Shown in pieces: positions 1 through 9,299 of a stretch of DNA of 64,000 nt. The notes beneath the pieces are model-generated. The model did no database searches. It saw only the letters and a list, made by a program, of their open reading frames with translations, and was not told the DNA's origin. A program made the position numbers and the translations under genes. Origin of the DNA: Dehalococcoidia bacterium (GTDB lineage: Bacteria; Chloroflexota; Dehalococcoidia; Lucifugimonadales; Lucifugimonadaceae); NCBI GenBank assembly GCA_022824185.1, contig JAJEAU010000001.1, forward strand, positions 62,001 to 126,000, written 5' to 3'. How positions within the stretch are numbered: position 1 is the first letter of the stretch; every line of letters begins with the position of its first letter.

Positions 1-846
1 TTTATCAGACGAGGATTGCGGCCACATTTCTATGCCATCTACGCGTTCTGCAGACTCGTCGACGATCTAGGCGACGAAGTCGACGAGAATCGTCTGGAGT
101 TGCTGGATCGATGGGAGGAGGAGTTGAAGCTTTGTTACCGAGGTTCATCGCAAATCGTTTGGTTTCAGGCTTTGGAGCAAACAATCGACGAGTTCAATAT
201 CCCCCCAGAACCATTCTTGCGATTGATCGAGGCAAACCGCCGGGATCAACACACGACGCGGCACGAAACCTTCGATTCATTGGTCGAGTATTGCACGTAC
301 TCGGCCACCCCCGTCGGCCATCTGGTCCTCTATCTTTTTGGTCGGTTTTCCGAACAAGCGGCTGATAAGTCGGATCACACCTGCATCGCGTTGCAGCTGG
401 CGAACTTCTGGCAAGACATCCGCCGAGATTTTCACAAAGGTCGGATCTACATTCCGCTGTCGGACATGACCGAATTTGGTGTGGAGCCTTCGACCATCGA
501 AAACGGAGAAGCGACGCGAGAGTTCCGTGACTTGATGAGATTCGAGGTGGAACGCACTCGGGAATTGTTCCGCAAGGGCTACGGGTTGTTGGATCACCTC
601 GAACGCGATTTTCGGTTAGAGTTCGCCGCGATCACCTCTGGGGGACTTGCGGTCTTGGACGCCATTGAGAGATTGAACTACGATACATTGAAAGCGCGGC
701 CAACCGTGTCATCCGCTAGAAAGTTGGGCATCATGGCGAGGATCATCGCACGTAATGCCGTTGGACTTTCGCCGATCTCTGACAGCGCCTTCGAAAGCGC
801 CGCAGGCCAGTCATCCCCAGTCTCGTCTCGGAGGAAATCCGTTTAA
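1..846 (+). CDS. hpnC: Squalene synthase HpnC (5' end outside window)
   Basis: This is a trans-isoprenyl diphosphate synthase of the squalene/phytoene synthase family. In the HpnCDE route HpnC releases the diphosphate of presqualene diphosphate to give hydroxysqualene. The frame is open from base 1 (FIRRGLRPHFYAIYAFCR...), so the TTG at 16 is internal and the true start lies upstream of the window; 281 residues are visible. The first Asp-rich motif (DDLGDE) is at visible residues 21-26, and the second (QDIRRD followed by GRIYIP) is near residue 135. It is followed after 2 bp by hpnD and then hpnE, and this order is what separates HpnC from a phytoene synthase. The C-terminus is complete and Ser-rich. 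Confidence 0.9.
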   Translation, partial: FIRRGLRPHFYAIYAFCRLVDDLGDEVDENRLELLDRWEEELKLCYRGSSQIVWFQALEQTIDEFNIPPEPFLRLIEANRRDQHTTRHETFDSLVEYCTYSATPVGHLVLYLFGRFSEQAADKSDHTCIALQLANFWQDIRRDFHKGRIYIPLSDMTEFGVEPSTIENGEATREFRDLMRFEVERTRELFRKGYGLLDHLERDFRLEFAAITSGGLAVLDAIERLNYDTLKARPTVSSARKLGIMARIIARNAVGLSPISDSAFESAAGQSSPVSSRRKSV

Positions 847-848
847 TC

Positions 849-1718
849 GTGGAAGACCAGATTGAAAACGCCTATGACGAGTGCGCCACGTTAACTCGGA
901 AAGCGAGTTCGACCTTTTATCTCGCTTTTCTTGCATTGCCCAAAGACTTGAGACGGGCCATCTATGCAACTTATGCGTTTTGCCGGCTATGTGACGACAT
1001 CGTTGACGAACCAAACGACGGTTCGGATCCCGAAGTCGGATTAGATTCGGTTCAGAAAGCACTGGAAGGTCGCAACGACTCGGATCCCGGCGGTAGCCCG
1101 ATTTTCGTCGCTGTCGAAGACGCCATTCGCCGATTCGATATCGATCGGCGGTATTTTGTAGACGTCATCGACGGTTGCCGCATGGACACCAAACTCGACC
1201 GCTACGAGACGTTTGATGATTTGCGGGAATATTGCCGAAGAGTGGCGAGCGCGGTTGGGGTCATCTGCATCAGCATCTTTGGATATTCATCCCCAACCGC
1301 GTTGAAATACGCGAACGACCTTGGCATCGCGTTTCAACTCACGAACATATTGCGCGATATACGCGAGGATTACAGCAACGGTCGTGTTTATTTGCCGCAG
1401 GCCGATTTGAGGGAATTTGGGGTGTCGGAGGACGAGTTCAAGTCGGACATTCAGAGCCTAAACTTCACGAGACTCATGGATTTCCAAGTCCAACGGGCTA
1501 GGGAATACTACTCGAGTGGTAGCCGCGTAATGCCGATGGCCATTCGCGGTCGTCAGTGCTTGGAACTGATGAACGGGTTCTATTCGAAGATCCTCGACAA
1601 GATAGAAACACGGGAATACGCGGTTTTGGAGCAACGCATCGGCTTATCGCCTTTGGAGAAGTTGTCAGTGACTTTAGGTGTGGCATGGGGAAGCGCGTTG
1701 CGCGCAGCCAGCCGTTAA
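849..1718 (+). CDS. hpnD: Presqualene diphosphate synthase HpnD
   Basis: HpnD condenses two farnesyl diphosphates into presqualene diphosphate, the first step of HpnCDE squalene synthesis. The 289-residue protein has the two Mg-diphosphate-binding motifs of the family: CDDIVDE at residues 48-54 and NILRDIRED followed by GRVYLP near residue 170. The start is GTG at 849, 2 bp after the hpnC stop, which suggests translational coupling. HpnC and HpnD are paralogues. I assign HpnD to this copy because of the pair's usual gene order and the phytoene-synthase-like NILRDIREDYSNGR segment. A phytoene synthase would be the alternative, but the adjacent hpnE argues against it. Confidence 0.9.
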   Translation: MEDQIENAYDECATLTRKASSTFYLAFLALPKDLRRAIYATYAFCRLCDDIVDEPNDGSDPEVGLDSVQKALEGRNDSDPGGSPIFVAVEDAIRRFDIDRRYFVDVIDGCRMDTKLDRYETFDDLREYCRRVASAVGVICISIFGYSSPTALKYANDLGIAFQLTNILRDIREDYSNGRVYLPQADLREFGVSEDEFKSDIQSLNFTRLMDFQVQRAREYYSSGSRVMPMAIRGRQCLELMNGFYSKILDKIETREYAVLEQRIGLSPLEKLSVTLGVAWGSALRAASR

Positions 1719-1728
1719 TCCCGCCGAA

Positions 1729-3078
1729 TTGGCTTTGGCTGAGAAAGATGTCATCATCCTCGGTGGAGGGCTTGCCGGAATTTCGGCCGCAGTTCGTTTT
1801 GTTCAACTGGGTGTCAAACCGACCCTCATAGAACAACGACCATTCCTCGGCGGTCGTGCCTTTTCGTTCCTGGACCGTGCGAGCAACGAGGAGATTGACA
1901 ACGGGCAACACGTCATCTTGGGAGTCTGCAACGAATTCTTGCAACTCTTGACCGACCTCGGGACCCGGGACGAGATCGACATCGGCGCCTCGATCGACGT
2001 ACCAGTTTCCTTCAACAACGAAATCGCCAATCTTCGAGCCAGCACCATTCTCGGTAACGGGGCAGCGCTGTTCCGGTTCTCTCATCTGGGCATTAAGGAC
2101 AGGATTTCAGTTGCGCGCTTACTGTTGAAGGTCAAATTCAATCTCATCAAAATCGACGCCAATAAAAATGGCAACGGGGTTTCGTTTGCAGAGTGGCTTG
2201 CCGGACAAAATCAGTCTCAAGAGTCGATCGACCTTTTCTGGACGCTGTTCATCTTGCCGGTGTTTAATTGCCATGCAAATGAGGTCGCAGCGGAGGACGC
2301 TATCGAATTTGTCCGCACTGCCCTGTTGGGCAATGCCCGAGATGCTGCCATTGGATACCCGCGAGTAGGACTTTCCTCTCTCATCGGAAAACCAGCGCAG
2401 GAGTTCCTGAGCACGAACGGTGTCGAGATGATTCTGAGCAACCGCGTTGCAACGATCTCAAAATCCACATCTGGCGACTTCGTCGTCGAAACATCAGATG
2501 GCGTGTCGATGCGCAGTCGAAATGTAATATGTGCTCTCGCGCCGAAGGCTCTCGCCCGGATTCTGCCATCATCGGACGAACAGTTTTCGGCGATCAGGAC
2601 GGCTATGATGAGTTTCGAACACTCCCCTATCGTGGCGGTTCACCTTTGGTACGAAAGACCTGTCATGACCGAGCGCGTAATGGCATTCCTGGATCGTGGT
2701 CTTCAGTGGGTATTCAACGACTCAGCGCTCCGATCCACATCGAACGGCGAAACTCAGCACATCGTCATTTCGCTAAGCGGCGCAGACGATTGGGTCGGCC
2801 TAGATAAAGCGGGAATACTCCACAGTGTTGGCTCGGCGATGCGCGAAGCCTTCCCCTTGGCAAAATCGACCGATGTCGTCAACTCGGCAGTGGTGAAGTC
2901 GCCTGATGCGACAGTCAAATTGAACTCTGCTTCGCGGCAGTATCGCATTGGACCGCACACCGACGTACCCGGATTATTCGTTGCAGGCGATTGGACCGAC
3001 ACTGGTTTGCCAGCGACGATGGAAGGCGCCGTTCGAAGTGGCCGAAGCGCAGCCGATGCGGTGGCGGCTCACAGTTGA
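1729..3078 (+). CDS. hpnE: Hydroxysqualene dehydroxylase HpnE (FAD amine-oxidase family)
   Basis: HpnE is a flavoenzyme that reduces hydroxysqualene to squalene. The N-terminus has the FAD dinucleotide-binding motif (VIILGGGLAGISAAVRF). The C-terminus has the family's second FAD motif (LFVAGDWTDTGLPATMEGAV). The frame is open from a GTG at 1678 that would overlap hpnD by 40 bp, but family proteins begin only a few residues before the GGGLAG motif. A TTG at 1729 or 1735 is therefore more likely; neither has a clear ribosome binding site, so the start is uncertain. It is the third gene of the hpnCDE run. No squalene-hopene cyclase is in view, so the fate of the squalene (hopanoid or other) is unknown. 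Confidence 0.88.
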   Translation: MALAEKDVIILGGGLAGISAAVRFVQLGVKPTLIEQRPFLGGRAFSFLDRASNEEIDNGQHVILGVCNEFLQLLTDLGTRDEIDIGASIDVPVSFNNEIANLRASTILGNGAALFRFSHLGIKDRISVARLLLKVKFNLIKIDANKNGNGVSFAEWLAGQNQSQESIDLFWTLFILPVFNCHANEVAAEDAIEFVRTALLGNARDAAIGYPRVGLSSLIGKPAQEFLSTNGVEMILSNRVATISKSTSGDFVVETSDGVSMRSRNVICALAPKALARILPSSDEQFSAIRTAMMSFEHSPIVAVHLWYERPVMTERVMAFLDRGLQWVFNDSALRSTSNGETQHIVISLSGADDWVGLDKAGILHSVGSAMREAFPLAKSTDVVNSAVVKSPDATVKLNSASRQYRIGPHTDVPGLFVAGDWTDTGLPATMEGAVRSGRSAADAVAAHS

Positions 3079-3127
3079 ATGTTCTTGCGCCGAGTCAACA
3101 CCGAAAGTCGAGAAGAAACACGCGATT

Positions 3128-3133
3128 TATAAT
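3128..3133 (+). promoter_or_regulatory. Candidate -10 box of the heme operon
   Basis: An exact TATAAT hexamer preceded by TT lies in the 109-bp gap between hpnE and ahbAB, about 55 bp upstream of the TTG start at 3188. No good -35 hexamer is visible at 16-18 bp upstream. The call rests on the -10 match and its position only. Confidence 0.35.
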
Positions 3134-3187
3134 CGGGGTTCAGCTTGATCCCTTGATCCTCGCTCCGTCCTTAAACCGCGACACATA

Positions 3188-4264
3188 TTGAACCGCGACG
3201 AATTTGACCTTGTCGACCGCAAGTTGATGAACATCTTGCAGTCGGAATTTCCGTTGGTTCGTGAACCGTTTAGTGTCATCGGTGCCCAGTGCGAAATCTC
3301 CGAAAGCGAGGTCCTTTCTCGCGTTCGAGAACTGAAGCGCAAGAACGTGGTACGCCAGATCGGAGCCATATTTGACACTCGGCGACTGGGTTACTCGTCA
3401 ACGCTCGTGGCGATGCGCTTCGCAGATGAGGCTCTCGATGTCGGCGCACAGATTCTCAACGCCCACCCAGGCATCAGTCACAACTACGCCCGAAACGGCA
3501 CCTTTAATCTTTGGTTCACTTTGGCCTTGCCACCCGGCAAAGAAATCGAACCCGAAGTCGAAAAGCTAATCCGACTTGCCGGAGCCGAAACTGCACGCAT
3601 CTTGCCAACCATCAGGTTTTTCAAAATCGGTGTCAACTTCGACATGGTGGAAAAGGTGTCCGATGCGAGGGAATATTTCGTGCCGGACTCAAAATATGCA
3701 AACGGCAATCACAACGGATCCGCATCGACCAACGTGCCGAAAACAGATCCTGATCTGACCGAATTCGATATTTCTTTCGTTCGCGAGTTGCAAGAAGATC
3801 TACCTTTGGTCCCTCGGCCTTTCGATGAAATGGCCAACCGACTTGGTTTAAGCGTCGATGAACTCTTCCTCAAGGCAGAGGAAATGGTGACTCGTCGCCT
3901 CATGCGCCGTTACGCAGCAGTCCTCCATCACCGTCGTGCAGGTTTCTCGGCGAACGCAATGGTGGTTTGGAACGTCCCGGAAGAACGATCCATAGAAGTC
4001 GGCATGACGATGGCTCAGCATCCCGCGGTGACCCATTGCTACGAGCGTCCTCGCTACGAAGACTGGAGATTTTCGCACTTCACGATGATCCATGCCGTCA
4101 CGCGAGACGAGTGCGAAACTATCGCTTCAAAGATCGCGGACGATACCGGGTTGACGGACTTCCAACTCCTTTACAGTCATCGGGAATACAAGAAGACGAG
4201 GGTGCGCTACTTCGTTGACGACAACGTCGATGTTGAACGCGCCGCGTTAGCAGTTCAGGCGTAG
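3188..4264 (+). CDS. ahbAB: Siroheme decarboxylase, AhbA-AhbB fusion
   Basis: The protein holds two Lrp/AsnC-like siroheme decarboxylase units in tandem (about residues 5-155 and 190-345), joined by a short Asn/Ser/Thr-rich linker. Each unit has a winged-helix part with a paired motif: FPLVREPF in the first and LPLVPRPF in the second. Each also has the RRYAAVLHHRRAGF/RQIGAIFDTRRLGY segment typical of AhbA/AhbB and NirDLGH proteins. AhbA and AhbB are normally separate subunits that decarboxylate siroheme to 12,18-didecarboxysiroheme in the alternative heme pathway. Neighbours sirC, hemC, cobA-hemD and hemB supply siroheme precursors, so an enzyme is far more likely than a transcription regulator. 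The start is TTG with no clear Shine-Dalgarno sequence; the gap to the next gene is 5 bp. Confidence 0.9.
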   Translation: MNRDEFDLVDRKLMNILQSEFPLVREPFSVIGAQCEISESEVLSRVRELKRKNVVRQIGAIFDTRRLGYSSTLVAMRFADEALDVGAQILNAHPGISHNYARNGTFNLWFTLALPPGKEIEPEVEKLIRLAGAETARILPTIRFFKIGVNFDMVEKVSDAREYFVPDSKYANGNHNGSASTNVPKTDPDLTEFDISFVRELQEDLPLVPRPFDEMANRLGLSVDELFLKAEEMVTRRLMRRYAAVLHHRRAGFSANAMVVWNVPEERSIEVGMTMAQHPAVTHCYERPRYEDWRFSHFTMIHAVTRDECETIASKIADDTGLTDFQLLYSHREYKKTRVRYFVDDNVDVERAALAVQA

Positions 4265-4269
4265 ATAGC

Positions 4270-4941
4270 ATGCCCGGTTACTACGGAGTCTTCGTCGACG
4301 TAAAGGGACGCCGCTGTCTGGTTTTCGGCGGCGATCCTCATGAAGGCGAACGCAAAGTCAAATACTTGCTCGAATGCGGTGCTGACGTAACGCTGTTCAG
4401 CCCGACGGAAGACACATCAGAAAATCTGGCAAACCTCGCTGCTTCGGGCGAGATCGAATGGGTTCAACGCAAATATGAATCAGGCGATTTAGCCGGAGCC
4501 TGGATCGTGATCGTTGCCGACACATCCGACGCTGAGACGAACGAAGCGATCTCCCGAGAAGCCACAGAACGAAATGTGCTCCTCAACGTGATGGATGTCA
4601 CGCATCTGTGCACTTTCATAGCGCCCGCGTTGATTCAACGCGAAGATGTCACGGTAGCGGTCTCGACCGCCGGCACCAGCCCTGCTCTGGCCCGCCGCCT
4701 TCGGGAACGTATCTCAGACGGCGAATATTGCCGCTGCCTCCAGTGGGCAGATTTGGGCCCGATTCTCACCGACGTCAGAAAAGACGTGCGTTCGCGTCAA
4801 TTGCCCGTCACACCTGACGATTGGGCAGAGTCAATCACTGACGGGATGCTTAAAGCCTTTCAAGAAGGCAATCCCGAAGCTGCGCGGCAGATGTTGGTCG
4901 ATGCGCTCGAAGCAAGGGCAGTCGACAACTCTCGGACTTAA
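4270..4941 (+). CDS. sirC: Precorrin-2 dehydrogenase (SirC/CysG N-terminal type)
   Basis: This 223-residue protein matches the NAD-dependent precorrin-2 dehydrogenase family, which oxidises precorrin-2 to sirohydrochlorin. The N-terminus has a Rossmann nucleotide-binding segment (CLVFGGDPHEGERKVKYLL), a slightly expanded version of the usual GGGxVAxRK motif. The family signature for substrate handling (CTFIAPALIQREDVTVAVS, then TAGTSPALARRLRERI) lies near residues 115-150. The C-terminal domain is the small helical one of SirC/Met8p. Whether it also inserts iron, as Met8p and CysG do, cannot be told from sequence; no separate SirB chelatase is in the window. It sits between ahbAB and hemC in one operon. 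Confidence 0.88.
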   Translation: MPGYYGVFVDVKGRRCLVFGGDPHEGERKVKYLLECGADVTLFSPTEDTSENLANLAASGEIEWVQRKYESGDLAGAWIVIVADTSDAETNEAISREATERNVLLNVMDVTHLCTFIAPALIQREDVTVAVSTAGTSPALARRLRERISDGEYCRCLQWADLGPILTDVRKDVRSRQLPVTPDDWAESITDGMLKAFQEGNPEAARQMLVDALEARAVDNSRT

Positions 4942-4952
4942 AATGCCTAAAC

Positions 4953-5897
4953 ATGGTTTATGCGTCCCGCAAGATCGTCCTTGGTTGCCGCGAAAGCTCG
5001 CTAGCAATGGCCCAAGCAAATGAAGTAGCCGATGCGTTGAGAAAACGCGTCGACAAAATCGACATCGAGATCGCGACCTTCAAAACTGGTGGCGATATTC
5101 GTCGGGATGTCTCAGTCGATCAAATTGGTGTCGGTGTATTCGTGAAAGAGATCGAAGCGGCGCTCGCTGCGGGTGAGATCGACATTGCGGTTCACAGCCT
5201 AAAAGACCTCCCGACCACGTTGACAGACGGGCTGGTTATCGCCAGCGTGCCGTACAGAGAAGATCCTCGTGACGCCGTCATCAGCAAAAACGATCGCGGC
5301 CTGAATGAGATCAATTCAGGATCGATCATCGCTACAGGCAGTGCCCGTCGACGTGCCTTGATCGCCGCGGAAAGGGATGATCTGATCCTTAAGCCGATAC
5401 GAGGAAACGTAACGACTCGATTGGCAATGTTGGACGAAGAAGATTCGGTCATCGATGCACTCGTGCTGGCGGCTGCGGGCTTAAAACGGATCAACATGGC
5501 GAACCGAATATCTGAATACCTCGGGTGCATGTCTTTCGTTTCTGCCCCAGGGCAAGGAGCGCTGGCTGTTCAAACTAGAGCTGACGACAAAGTCACGCGG
5601 AAGATTTGTGCCGCCATCGAAGACCGATCCACTCGGATCTGCGTCGACACTGAACGGGCTTTCTTGGCCGAAATTGGTGGCGGATGTAGCGCGCCAATCG
5701 GAGCCCACGCACAAATCAACGACAATGTTGTCTCCCTCGCCGTTTTCGTTTCCGAACCTTCAGGTGCAAATTTCGTCCGTTATCGGGCGTCGGCTCCCGT
5801 CGACGAGGGCATCGAAATGGGGAAACGTGTCGCACAACACGTGATTCATCAGGGCGCATTGGATTATTTCACGCCGTCGGCCGCAGTCGCCAACTAA
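4953..5897 (+). CDS. hemC: Hydroxymethylbilane synthase (porphobilinogen deaminase)
   Basis: HemC polymerises four porphobilinogens into hydroxymethylbilane. The 314-residue length is normal. The sequence begins with the family signature LGCRESSLAMAQANEVADAL and has the VHSLKDLPT motif near residue 80. The dipyrromethane cofactor cysteine is Cys245 in AEIGGGCSAPIGAHA. Substrate-binding Arg residues in ATGSARRRALI are present. The gene lies 11 bp after the precorrin-2 dehydrogenase gene and 2 bp before cobA-hemD, so the three are very likely one transcript. Confidence 0.97.
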   Translation: MVYASRKIVLGCRESSLAMAQANEVADALRKRVDKIDIEIATFKTGGDIRRDVSVDQIGVGVFVKEIEAALAAGEIDIAVHSLKDLPTTLTDGLVIASVPYREDPRDAVISKNDRGLNEINSGSIIATGSARRRALIAAERDDLILKPIRGNVTTRLAMLDEEDSVIDALVLAAAGLKRINMANRISEYLGCMSFVSAPGQGALAVQTRADDKVTRKICAAIEDRSTRICVDTERAFLAEIGGGCSAPIGAHAQINDNVVSLAVFVSEPSGANFVRYRASAPVDEGIEMGKRVAQHVIHQGALDYFTPSAAVAN

Positions 5898-5899
5898 CC

Positions 5900-7420
5900 A
5901 TGTCTGAAAATGGAACGGTTTGGTTGGTCGGGGCCGGACCCGGCGACCCAGGGCTCATCACCGTCAAGGGCCTTGCTGCATTGCGGAAAGCTGATGTAGT
6001 CGTTTACGATCGTCTTGCACCGTTCAGTCTGTTGGACGAAGCCGACGAAGATGCCGAGTTGATCTCAGCCGCGAAGTCTGCTGGTTCAGCATCACTTTCG
6101 CAATCCGAAATCAACGATTTGTTGATCGATCTCTCTCGTCGCGGGCATGATGTTTGTCGGCTCAAAGGAGGCGACCCATTTGTTTTCGGCAGAGGCGGCG
6201 AAGAGGCGGAGGCATTGCGCGATGCAGGAGTCCCATTTGAAGTGGTACCAGGTGTTACGTCCGCCATCGGCGCGGCTGCATACGCAGGAATCCCCGTAAC
6301 CCATCGGGGCGTCGCTTCATCAGTGACGATCGTCACTGGTAGCGAATATCCAGGGGCCACTAAAACCAAAGTCGATTGGCACGGGATCGCCAACACGAAC
6401 GGCACTATCGTGGTTTTGATGGGCGCGACACGGATCGGCGAAATAGCGGAGGGTTTGATTTTGGAAGGGAGAAACGCCGACGAACCAGTTGCTGCGATCC
6501 ATAGGGGAAGTTCTCCGCAACAACAGACTGTAGTCGGCACATTGGCAGACATCGAAAGCCGAGTAAAGCAATCAGAATTGACTGCTCCGCTGGCCTTGAT
6601 CATAGGCGACGTCGTCAACTTGAGAGATCGCATATCGTGGTTCGATGCACTCCCGTTGTTTGGAAAACGTGCGTTGGTGACGCGTGCGAGGAGCCAAGCC
6701 AGCACGTTGGCGTCAGGTTTGGCGGCTCAGGGCGCTGAGGTCGTTGAGTGCCCTGTCATCAAGTCTGCACCGCTTGAAGATACTTCCGAACTAGATGAGG
6801 TCTTGTCTGATTTGAGCCGGTTCGAATGGTTGGCATTTGCCAGCCCTAACGGCGTCAATCAAGTTTTCGACCGAATGCAGGCCATGCGAATGGACACGCG
6901 TGCGTGCGCTACCAACAGGATCGCCGCCGTGGGACCAGCCACGGTAGACGCACTCAAACGTCAAGGTATCGTGGCGGATTTGGTTCCGGACAACTTTACT
7001 GCCGAGGGTTTGGTCGCAGCGTTCCGAACCGTAGACGTTGCACCCCGATCCGCGTTGGTTTTCCGATCGGACATCGGGCGTGAGACTTTGCCCAGAGGGT
7101 TGCGACAACTAGGCTCCGATGTCGCGGAGGTAGCGGCGTATCGGACAGTGTCAGCCGAGGGTTCCGACGTTGTAGCAAGGGAAGCTTTCGAAGACAAGAT
7201 CGACGTCGCGACCTTCACGAGCTCCTCGACGGTGAAAAACCTCGTCAACTTGCTTGAGGGCGATGTACGGCGAATTAACAATTGCGTTGTAGCCTGCATG
7301 GGGCCGATAACCGCACAAACCGCCAAGGATCTAGGTATCCGCGTGGATCTCATACCCGATCAGCAAACAATCCCCGCACTGATTTCCGCAATCGTCGAAT
7401 ACTTCGAAGGCAACCAGTAG
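5900..7420 (+). CDS. cobA-hemD: Uroporphyrinogen-III methyltransferase / uroporphyrinogen-III synthase fusion (CobA-HemD)
   Basis: This bifunctional enzyme closes hydroxymethylbilane to uroporphyrinogen III (HemD part) and methylates C2 and C7 with SAM to give precorrin-2 (CobA part). Residues 1-245 form the SUMT domain, with [16 protein letters not shown] at the N-terminus, the [21 protein letters not shown] signature and [21 protein letters not shown]. Residues from about 253 ([17 protein letters not shown]) to the end form HemD, with [14 protein letters not shown] and [10 protein letters not shown] segments. CobA-HemD fusions in this order are common in bacteria. It is the branch point that commits the pathway here to siroheme rather than to protoporphyrin through HemE. 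Confidence 0.96.
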   Translation: MSENGTVWLVGAGPGDPGLITVKGLAALRKADVVVYDRLAPFSLLDEADEDAELISAAKSAGSASLSQSEINDLLIDLSRRGHDVCRLKGGDPFVFGRGGEEAEALRDAGVPFEVVPGVTSAIGAAAYAGIPVTHRGVASSVTIVTGSEYPGATKTKVDWHGIANTNGTIVVLMGATRIGEIAEGLILEGRNADEPVAAIHRGSSPQQQTVVGTLADIESRVKQSELTAPLALIIGDVVNLRDRISWFDALPLFGKRALVTRARSQASTLASGLAAQGAEVVECPVIKSAPLEDTSELDEVLSDLSRFEWLAFASPNGVNQVFDRMQAMRMDTRACATNRIAAVGPATVDALKRQGIVADLVPDNFTAEGLVAAFRTVDVAPRSALVFRSDIGRETLPRGLRQLGSDVAEVAAYRTVSAEGSDVVAREAFEDKIDVATFTSSSTVKNLVNLLEGDVRRINNCVVACMGPITAQTAKDLGIRVDLIPDQQTIPALISAIVEYFEGNQ

Positions 7421-7425
7421 ACGAG

Positions 7426-8421
7426 ATGGCGACCGAAGGATCAATCGAATTCCGTCGCTTCCGGCCATTGAGGTCGAGCGAAGCGACGCGTCAACAGAAT
7501 GCCGAAACTCGGCTATTGGGGACAGAGTTCGTTTACCCGATGTTTGTAATCAACGGGAAAAACCGCCGTGACGCAGTTCCTTCCATGCCAGGGATCTACC
7601 GGATGTCGGTTGACGAAGCGATGCGAGAGGCCGAAAAAGCGATAAGTGTCGGGATTGATCGATTTCTCTTTTTTGGGATACCGGATGAAAAGGACGACGT
7701 TGGGAAACGAGCCTGGTCTCCAGACGAAGCGGTTCAACGATCAGTCGCGGAGTTGGGGACTCGATTTCCCGATGCTCAGTCGATTACCGACGTTTGTATG
7801 TGCGAGTACACCTCCCACGGTCATTGTGGACAGTTGACCGGAAGGATCGTAGATAACGACGCAACCTTATCCCTGCTGGCGAAAACCGCGCTATCTCACG
7901 CCGAGGCAGGGGCTGATGTTGTCGCACCGTCCGCGATGATGGACGGTCAAGTGGCAGCAATTCGCGCAGCTCTTGACGACGCCGGCCATTCCGGCGTGAA
8001 TATTCTCGGGTACTCAGCCAAATACGCGTCGGCCTTTTACGGCCCATTCAGAGACGCTGCTGGCTCAACTCCAAGTTTCGGCGACAGACGAAGTTACCAG
8101 ATGGCACCTAGCCAGCGTGGTGAAGCCATGGAGGAGATCGAAGCCGACGTACGTGAAGGCGCAGACTACATCATGGTGAAACCCGCCCTTTCGTATCTGG
8201 ATGTGATCGCGTCCGCCCGCGCCAAATTCCCAGCCAATCAGTTGTACGCGTACAACGTCAGCGGTGAATACTCAATGATCCACGCGGCCGCCGCTAACGG
8301 TTGGATCAACCTGAAAGATGCCGCGTTAGAGCTTCTGTTGAGCATCAAACGCGCGGGAGCTCAGAAAATCATCACTTACTTCGCCATCGACGCGGCTCGT
8401 TGGATCAAGGAAAAAGCCTGA
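7426..8421 (+). CDS. hemB: Delta-aminolevulinic acid dehydratase (porphobilinogen synthase)
   Basis: HemB condenses two 5-aminolevulinate molecules into porphobilinogen. The frame is open from 7282, but ATG at 7426, 5 bp after the cobA-hemD stop, gives the normal 331-residue protein starting before FRRFRPLRSS. Catalytic Schiff-base lysines are Lys199 (YSAKYASAFYGPF) and Lys252 (IMVKPAL). The metal site is the zinc type, with Cys124, Cys126 and Cys134 in DVCMCEYTSHGHCG. The stop overlaps the start of the next gene by one base (TGATG), which indicates translational coupling to the MIP channel gene. Confidence 0.97.
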   Translation: MATEGSIEFRRFRPLRSSEATRQQNAETRLLGTEFVYPMFVINGKNRRDAVPSMPGIYRMSVDEAMREAEKAISVGIDRFLFFGIPDEKDDVGKRAWSPDEAVQRSVAELGTRFPDAQSITDVCMCEYTSHGHCGQLTGRIVDNDATLSLLAKTALSHAEAGADVVAPSAMMDGQVAAIRAALDDAGHSGVNILGYSAKYASAFYGPFRDAAGSTPSFGDRRSYQMAPSQRGEAMEEIEADVREGADYIMVKPALSYLDVIASARAKFPANQLYAYNVSGEYSMIHAAAANGWINLKDAALELLLSIKRAGAQKIITYFAIDAARWIKEKA

Positions 8422-9299
8422 TGGAAACCGTATTCGGAAGTAAGGACCGCAATGGTCGGGTTGCCATTCTCAGCGCATGTTTAGCGGAAACGCTCGGGAC
8501 CTTTGTCTTGGTGCTGTTTGGGATCGGATCAGTTGCGGCGGCGGTGTTTTCAGGAGCGCAAGTCGGATTGTGGCAAGTCGCCGTGGTGTGGGGTTTTGGT
8601 GTGACCTTGGCGATTTACGTGAGTGGCGGAGTTTCTGGAGCGCATCTGAATCCGGCGGTCAGCCTCGCGTTCGCCATATTCCGAAGCCACGAATTCCCGG
8701 TCAACCGGATGTTGGCGTACTGGGGATCTCAACTCCTTGGGGCCGTTTTGGCGGGGATTGTCGTGTTGGTTCTCTTCAATCCGTTGATCGACCGCTTTGA
8801 AATGATCAACGGGATCGTGCGTGGCGCCGAAGGTAGCCAGAAATCTGCAATGGCATTCGGCGAGTATTTCCCCAACCCGGCGATGTTCGAATCTTTGTCG
8901 ATTACCCCGTTGCATGCGTTCGCAGTCGAAGCGTTCGGGACGGCGGTCCTGGTGATGGTGATCTTCGCCCTGACAGACCGAAGGAACGCTGGCATCCCGA
9001 CCAACGGGATGGCGCCGTTTTTCATCGGGTTTACGGTTGCAGCATTGATCAGCCTATTTGCGCCAATCACGCAAGCTGGGTGGAATCCAGCCCGAGATTT
9101 CGGACCGAGAATTGTGGCAGCGTTTGCCGGTTGGGGTGAGATCGCCATCCCCGGACCGGAAAACGGTTTCTGGATTTACATCCTCGGCCCATTGATTGGC
9201 GCACCAATCGGCGCATTGGTCTTCAAATTGATCATCGAACCGGGCTTGCCAAAACAAGAAGACGAACCCCAAGCCATAGTCAGGAGCCGGTATGAGTAA
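8421..9299 (+). CDS. MIP-family channel (aquaglyceroporin-like, possible arsenite channel)
   Basis: This is a six-helix major intrinsic protein of 292 residues. It has both Asn-Pro-Ala boxes: HLNPAVS (Asn77) and GWNPARD (Asn222). ATG at 8421 overlaps the hemB stop; the open frame upstream to 8301 is inside hemB. An insert of about 45 residues follows the third helix (residues 125-170, IDRFEMINGIVRGAEGSQKS...). MIP channels pass water, glycerol or metalloids. The next gene, overlapping by 8 bp, is a thioredoxin-type arsenate reductase, as in the rhizobial aqpS-arsC pair where the channel lets arsenite out. That specificity is inferred from the neighbour, not from pore residues. Confidence 0.9.
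   Translation: METVFGSKDRNGRVAILSACLAETLGTFVLVLFGIGSVAAAVFSGAQVGLWQVAVVWGFGVTLAIYVSGGVSGAHLNPAVSLAFAIFRSHEFPVNRMLAYWGSQLLGAVLAGIVVLVLFNPLIDRFEMINGIVRGAEGSQKSAMAFGEYFPNPAMFESLSITPLHAFAVEAFGTAVLVMVIFALTDRRNAGIPTNGMAPFFIGFTVAALISLFAPITQAGWNPARDFGPRIVAAFAGWGEIAIPGPENGFWIYILGPLIGAPIGALVFKLIIEPGLPKQEDEPQAIVRSRYE

Noticed and set aside
3188-4264. Lrp/AsnC transcription regulator
   Set aside because: Two tandem units with siroheme-decarboxylase motifs inside a heme operon indicate the enzyme.
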